Positions 44,426 to 46,348 of a stretch of DNA of 46,348 nucleotides are shown in pieces. The stretch lies in contig NZ_FOLO01000046.1 in assembly GCF_900112265.1 (NCBI RefSeq), positions 1-46,348 on the forward strand, written 5' to 3'. Each line of letters starts with the position of its first letter. Positions within the stretch are counted from its first letter, which is position 1. The notes beneath the pieces are model-generated. The model had not been told where the DNA came from, made no database searches, and saw only the letters and a list, made by a program, of their open reading frames with translations. Both the position numbers and the translations under genes were made by a program. Source of the DNA: Pseudoalteromonas denitrificans DSM 6059 (lineage in GTDB: Bacteria; Pseudomonadota; Gammaproteobacteria; Enterobacterales; Alteromonadaceae).

Positions 44426-45112
44426 CTACTTTTTATCCATATAAACAATCGAAAATTCACAATTTAAAGCAGGTAAGCTATGTTTGTTCATTTTAGGTTT
44501 AAATACTTCCCCCGGCCTTAGCCCTAGATGCGTTTGCATGGTTTCATTAGACTGTTGATAGTATTGCGGTTCGACCAATTTTCCCGTTAAGATCAGTTCT
44601 CCCCCTACATAACGCCAAAACCCCGACACTTTATGCAGTTTATCGTCTGTATAGGGTCGATTCTCGTACTCCAAAACAAACTTCCCTGACTTGTTCAATT
44701 GTAAAGTTGCATCTGCGGTTATACAATTTTGTGTCGTCAAGTAAGGCGGCAAGTCTTCCTTATCTAATCGGTTGGGATTCTTCAAATACACCCCTATATT
44801 ATTATCAGAATAATAATGGTTACCTTGCTTAAAACGATAATGTTCTGCATTTGATAGTTCGAATCCATTTAATATGGATTGAACTTTATTAATTAATTCT
44901 TGATCTGAAAAACCAATATTTGTTGCAAGAGCGACATCAGTAAATTCTTGCGGGATATTAACTTGGGAGTCATACACAGTTAATCCCTGCTGCTTAAATG
45001 CTTGTTTAAAGCTTGATAGCTGCTTTTGTGAATAACCTTGATTGATAATATATATTTTAGGAGTGTGGCACCCAGATAATAAAACCAAAAGAATCATTAA
45101 GAGCCCTTTCAT
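44426..45112 (-). CDS. Lipoprotein, unknown function
   Basis: The 228-residue protein has a lipobox LLSGC (Cys15) after MKGLLMILLV. The mature part contains QGYSQKQLSSFKQAFKQQGL, a helix resembling LytR/SPOR-like small repeats, and a beta-rich second half (ATLQLNKSGKFVLEYENRPY, FWRYVGGELILTGKL) with two cysteines (CITADA, NCEFSI) that may form a disulfide. I do not recognise the family. The gene is convergent with cysQ. A promoter region with a ten-base tandem repeat lies near its upstream side. Confidence 0.65.
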   Translation of the reverse strand: MKGLLMILLVLLSGCHTPKIYIINQGYSQKQLSSFKQAFKQQGLTVYDSQVNIPQEFTDVALATNIGFSDQELINKVQSILNGFELSNAEHYRFKQGNHYYSDNNIGVYLKNPNRLDKEDLPPYLTTQNCITADATLQLNKSGKFVLEYENRPYTDDKLHKVSGFWRYVGGELILTGKLVEPQYYQQSNETMQTHLGLRPGEVFKPKMNKHSLPALNCEFSIVYMDKK

Positions 45113-45155
45113 GAAAGCGCCTATATAATTTAAAACTACAAATTACACCCGTAAT

Positions 45156-45192
45156 CAAGTTAAAACAAGTTAAAACAAGTTAAAACAAGTTA
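45156..45192. repeat. Ten-base tandem repeat
   Basis: The unit caagttaaaa is present in three perfect copies plus seven bases of a fourth. It lies between the divergent lipoprotein and S4-protein genes. The ten-base period is about one DNA turn. Copy-number change by slippage is possible. Confidence 0.9.
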
Positions 45193-45268
45193 TTTTATAA
45201 GCTAAATAATTTAGTTCACGTTATAATTAACTTGTATGTCGTTAAATTCCAGAATGAGATAAACCAAA

Positions 45269-45724
45269 ATGTCAGATAATTCACTTGAAATCGTAGCTGA
45301 AGTTGAACTGCAAGAAGAACCTATAGAGCTATGTAATTTATTACAAATACTTGATTTAGTTGAAAGTGGAGGTCAAGCAAAAACGATGATCAGTGAAGGT
45401 TATGTTGGCTTAAATGATGAAGTTTGCACTCAAAAACGTCGAAAAGTATTTGGTGGTGATATCCTTAATTTTGGTGGCAACTTATATCAAATATCACTTG
45501 CAGAAGATGGCATGAGTTTAGACTCTCTTCCTTCGGACAATGCAGAGACTACTGAGCCTGAAACAGTTGAAGAAACTAAGCTTTCAAAAAATGCAAAATC
45601 AAAATTACGTAAAAAGAAGAATAAAGCAAAAAATACTTCAGCCCCTACTGGTCACCGCTCAAAATTAAACCCCAATCAAGGTAAATCAGAAACAACGGGT
45701 CGTAAGCCAATTTCTTTTGGATAG
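45269..45724 (+). CDS. S4-domain RNA-binding protein (YbcJ-like)
   Basis: The 151-residue protein has an S4 domain at about residues 12-75 (PIELCNLLQILDLVESGGQAKTMISEGYVGLN, then RRKVFGGDILNFGG), close to E. coli YbcJ. After it comes an acidic stretch and a strongly basic tail (KNAKSKLRKKKNKAKN, then GHRSKLNPNQGK) that is absent from the short 70-residue family members. RNA or ribosome contact is expected. The role is not established. Confidence 0.88.
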   Translation: MSDNSLEIVAEVELQEEPIELCNLLQILDLVESGGQAKTMISEGYVGLNDEVCTQKRRKVFGGDILNFGGNLYQISLAEDGMSLDSLPSDNAETTEPETVEETKLSKNAKSKLRKKKNKAKNTSAPTGHRSKLNPNQGKSETTGRKPISFG

Positions 45725-45728
45725 AGGC

Positions 45729-46013
45729 TTACTGCTTATTTAACCATTTACCCATAGCTGTCGCATAGGCAGCTTCATTGGCAGACTTTTCACCAGGACA
45801 AGGTACAACTCCAGACGGCATTCCCATTTTAGACATCTCAGAGCTTACCTTTTCTATATAGCATTTACCATTTTGCTTAAAAATAGCACGACCTGTATCT
45901 TGAACTAAAACTTCAGAGGTTTCTTTGTTTTGATAAGTTTTTGATACTGTAACTCTACCTATAAAAGACTTTCCAGATACAACATTTTTTGATTCAACAA
46001 AACGGTTATACAC
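45729..46013 (-). pseudogene. Probable 5'-truncated secreted protein
   Basis: The frame runs from GTG 46013 (MYNRFVESKNVV) to 45729, 94 residues, with two cysteines (CYIEKV and CPGE). It has no signal peptide, an odd start and no ribosome site, and it begins two bases from the stop of the neighbouring ISAs1-type transposase. Its two cysteines suggest an exported protein whose N-terminus was lost to the element. The alternative, a genuine short gene, cannot be ruled out. The family is not recognised. Confidence 0.5.
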
Positions 46014-46015
46014 GG

Positions 46016-46348
46016 CTAGCGCATTTTAATCCCAGATTCTAGCAGGGTTGAGCGATAATCATCGTCTAGCCCTGCCATTTTCTTTTTCCTCGCCATACTA
46101 GCTGACTTGGTTGTATCTTGTTTGAATAGTGCCATAGCTATCTTTCGCATTACATTAAATACAAGCGGACCTTGCTTTTTACGTATTCTCGATTCATCTT
46201 CTCTAAAGGTCATATCTAGCATCCAATGCATACTTTCAACTTGCCAGTGGCTACGTACCGCATTGAGTGCTTGCTCTGCATTTTGGTCTAATGAACTAAT
46301 ATACCAGCGTGTTTCTGTCGTATCTGTGCCTGCCAATTTATCGTGAAC
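46016..46348 (-). CDS. ISAs1-type transposase, C-terminal part (runs off the window)
   Basis: The frame, open to the right edge, gives 110 residues beginning VHDKLAGTDTTETRWYISSL. It contains the C-terminal catalytic motif HWQVESMHWMLDMTFREDESRIRKK (the glutamate of the DDE triad in the family's Y-x2-R/E region), followed by PLVFNVMRKIAMALFK. These are strong ISAs1-family (DUF4338/IS4-like DDE) signatures. Only the end is visible, and the terminal repeat is expected between here and about 45990, but I could not place it. Confidence 0.9.
   Translation of the reverse strand, partial: VHDKLAGTDTTETRWYISSLDQNAEQALNAVRSHWQVESMHWMLDMTFREDESRIRKKQGPLVFNVMRKIAMALFKQDTTKSASMARKKKMAGLDDDYRSTLLESGIKMR
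46016..46348 (-). mobile_element. ISAs1-type insertion sequence, 3' part
   Basis: The partial transposase above defines this element. It continues beyond the right edge, and its left end abuts a probably truncated gene. No second copy is in the window. Confidence 0.8.

Noticed and set aside
45156..45192. Ten-base repeat as an origin iteron set
   Set aside because: The unit is short, there is no DnaA box cluster or replication initiator gene nearby, and it lies in an ordinary promoter gap.

Overview
The window looks like a low-GC marine gammaproteobacterium of the order Alteromonadales. The evidence is gene content and order: typA divergent from glnA-(DUF4124)-ntrB-ntrC, srkA-dsbA, cobA-cysDN-cysC-cysQ, AT-rich intergenic DNA and gammaproteobacterial protein families. 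I cannot name the genus from sequence alone. Both ends of the window lie inside insertion sequences: an IS5-type element on the left and an ISAs1-type element on the right. No rRNA, tRNA or CRISPR array was seen.

Layout. 1-1470: an IS5-type element has cut off the 3' end of a BCCT-type osmolyte transporter gene. 1751-9414: typA, then the nitrogen regulon core (glnA, a DUF4124 protein, ntrB, ntrC) and a stand-alone cyclic-nucleotide-binding-domain protein. Sequence signals show the control: an NtrC enhancer pair and a sigma-54 promoter before glnA, and an NtrC operator against the ntrB start codon. 9489-13881: TPR protein, small lipoprotein, YacL/UPF0231 protein, AEC-family carrier, small membrane protein and an M50 (site-2) protease. 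13941-16033: hemerythrin-like protein, DUF2249 protein and a multi-pass membrane protein with NnrS/haem-copper-oxidase-like histidine motifs, probably a redox or nitric-oxide response module. 16145-18948: a MocR-type regulator divergent from a PaiA/PaiB-like pair (GNAT acetyltransferase and FMN-binding protein) across a 22-bp tandem repeat.

19051-32487 is the most distinctive block. It holds three consecutive paralogous ~800-residue FtsX/MacB-type permeases, one LolD/MacB-type ATPase and one HlyD-type adaptor, preceded by a sensor kinase and a sigma-54 response regulator. A well-formed sigma-54 promoter and an upstream perfect palindrome sit in front of the adaptor gene, so the pieces form one self-regulated export/envelope-stress circuit. 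A degenerate REC-EAL protein lies just upstream. Then follow DUF523, two tandem DsbA paralogues with non-standard active sites behind srkA, and an orphan ccoG.

37184-37752: two small unrecognised proteins. 38028-44379: a sulfate activation cluster (siroheme methyltransferase, cysD, cysN, SLC13-type transporter, cysC, cysQ). 44426-46348: a lipoprotein, an S4 RNA-binding protein, a probably 5'-truncated gene and the ISAs1-type transposase.
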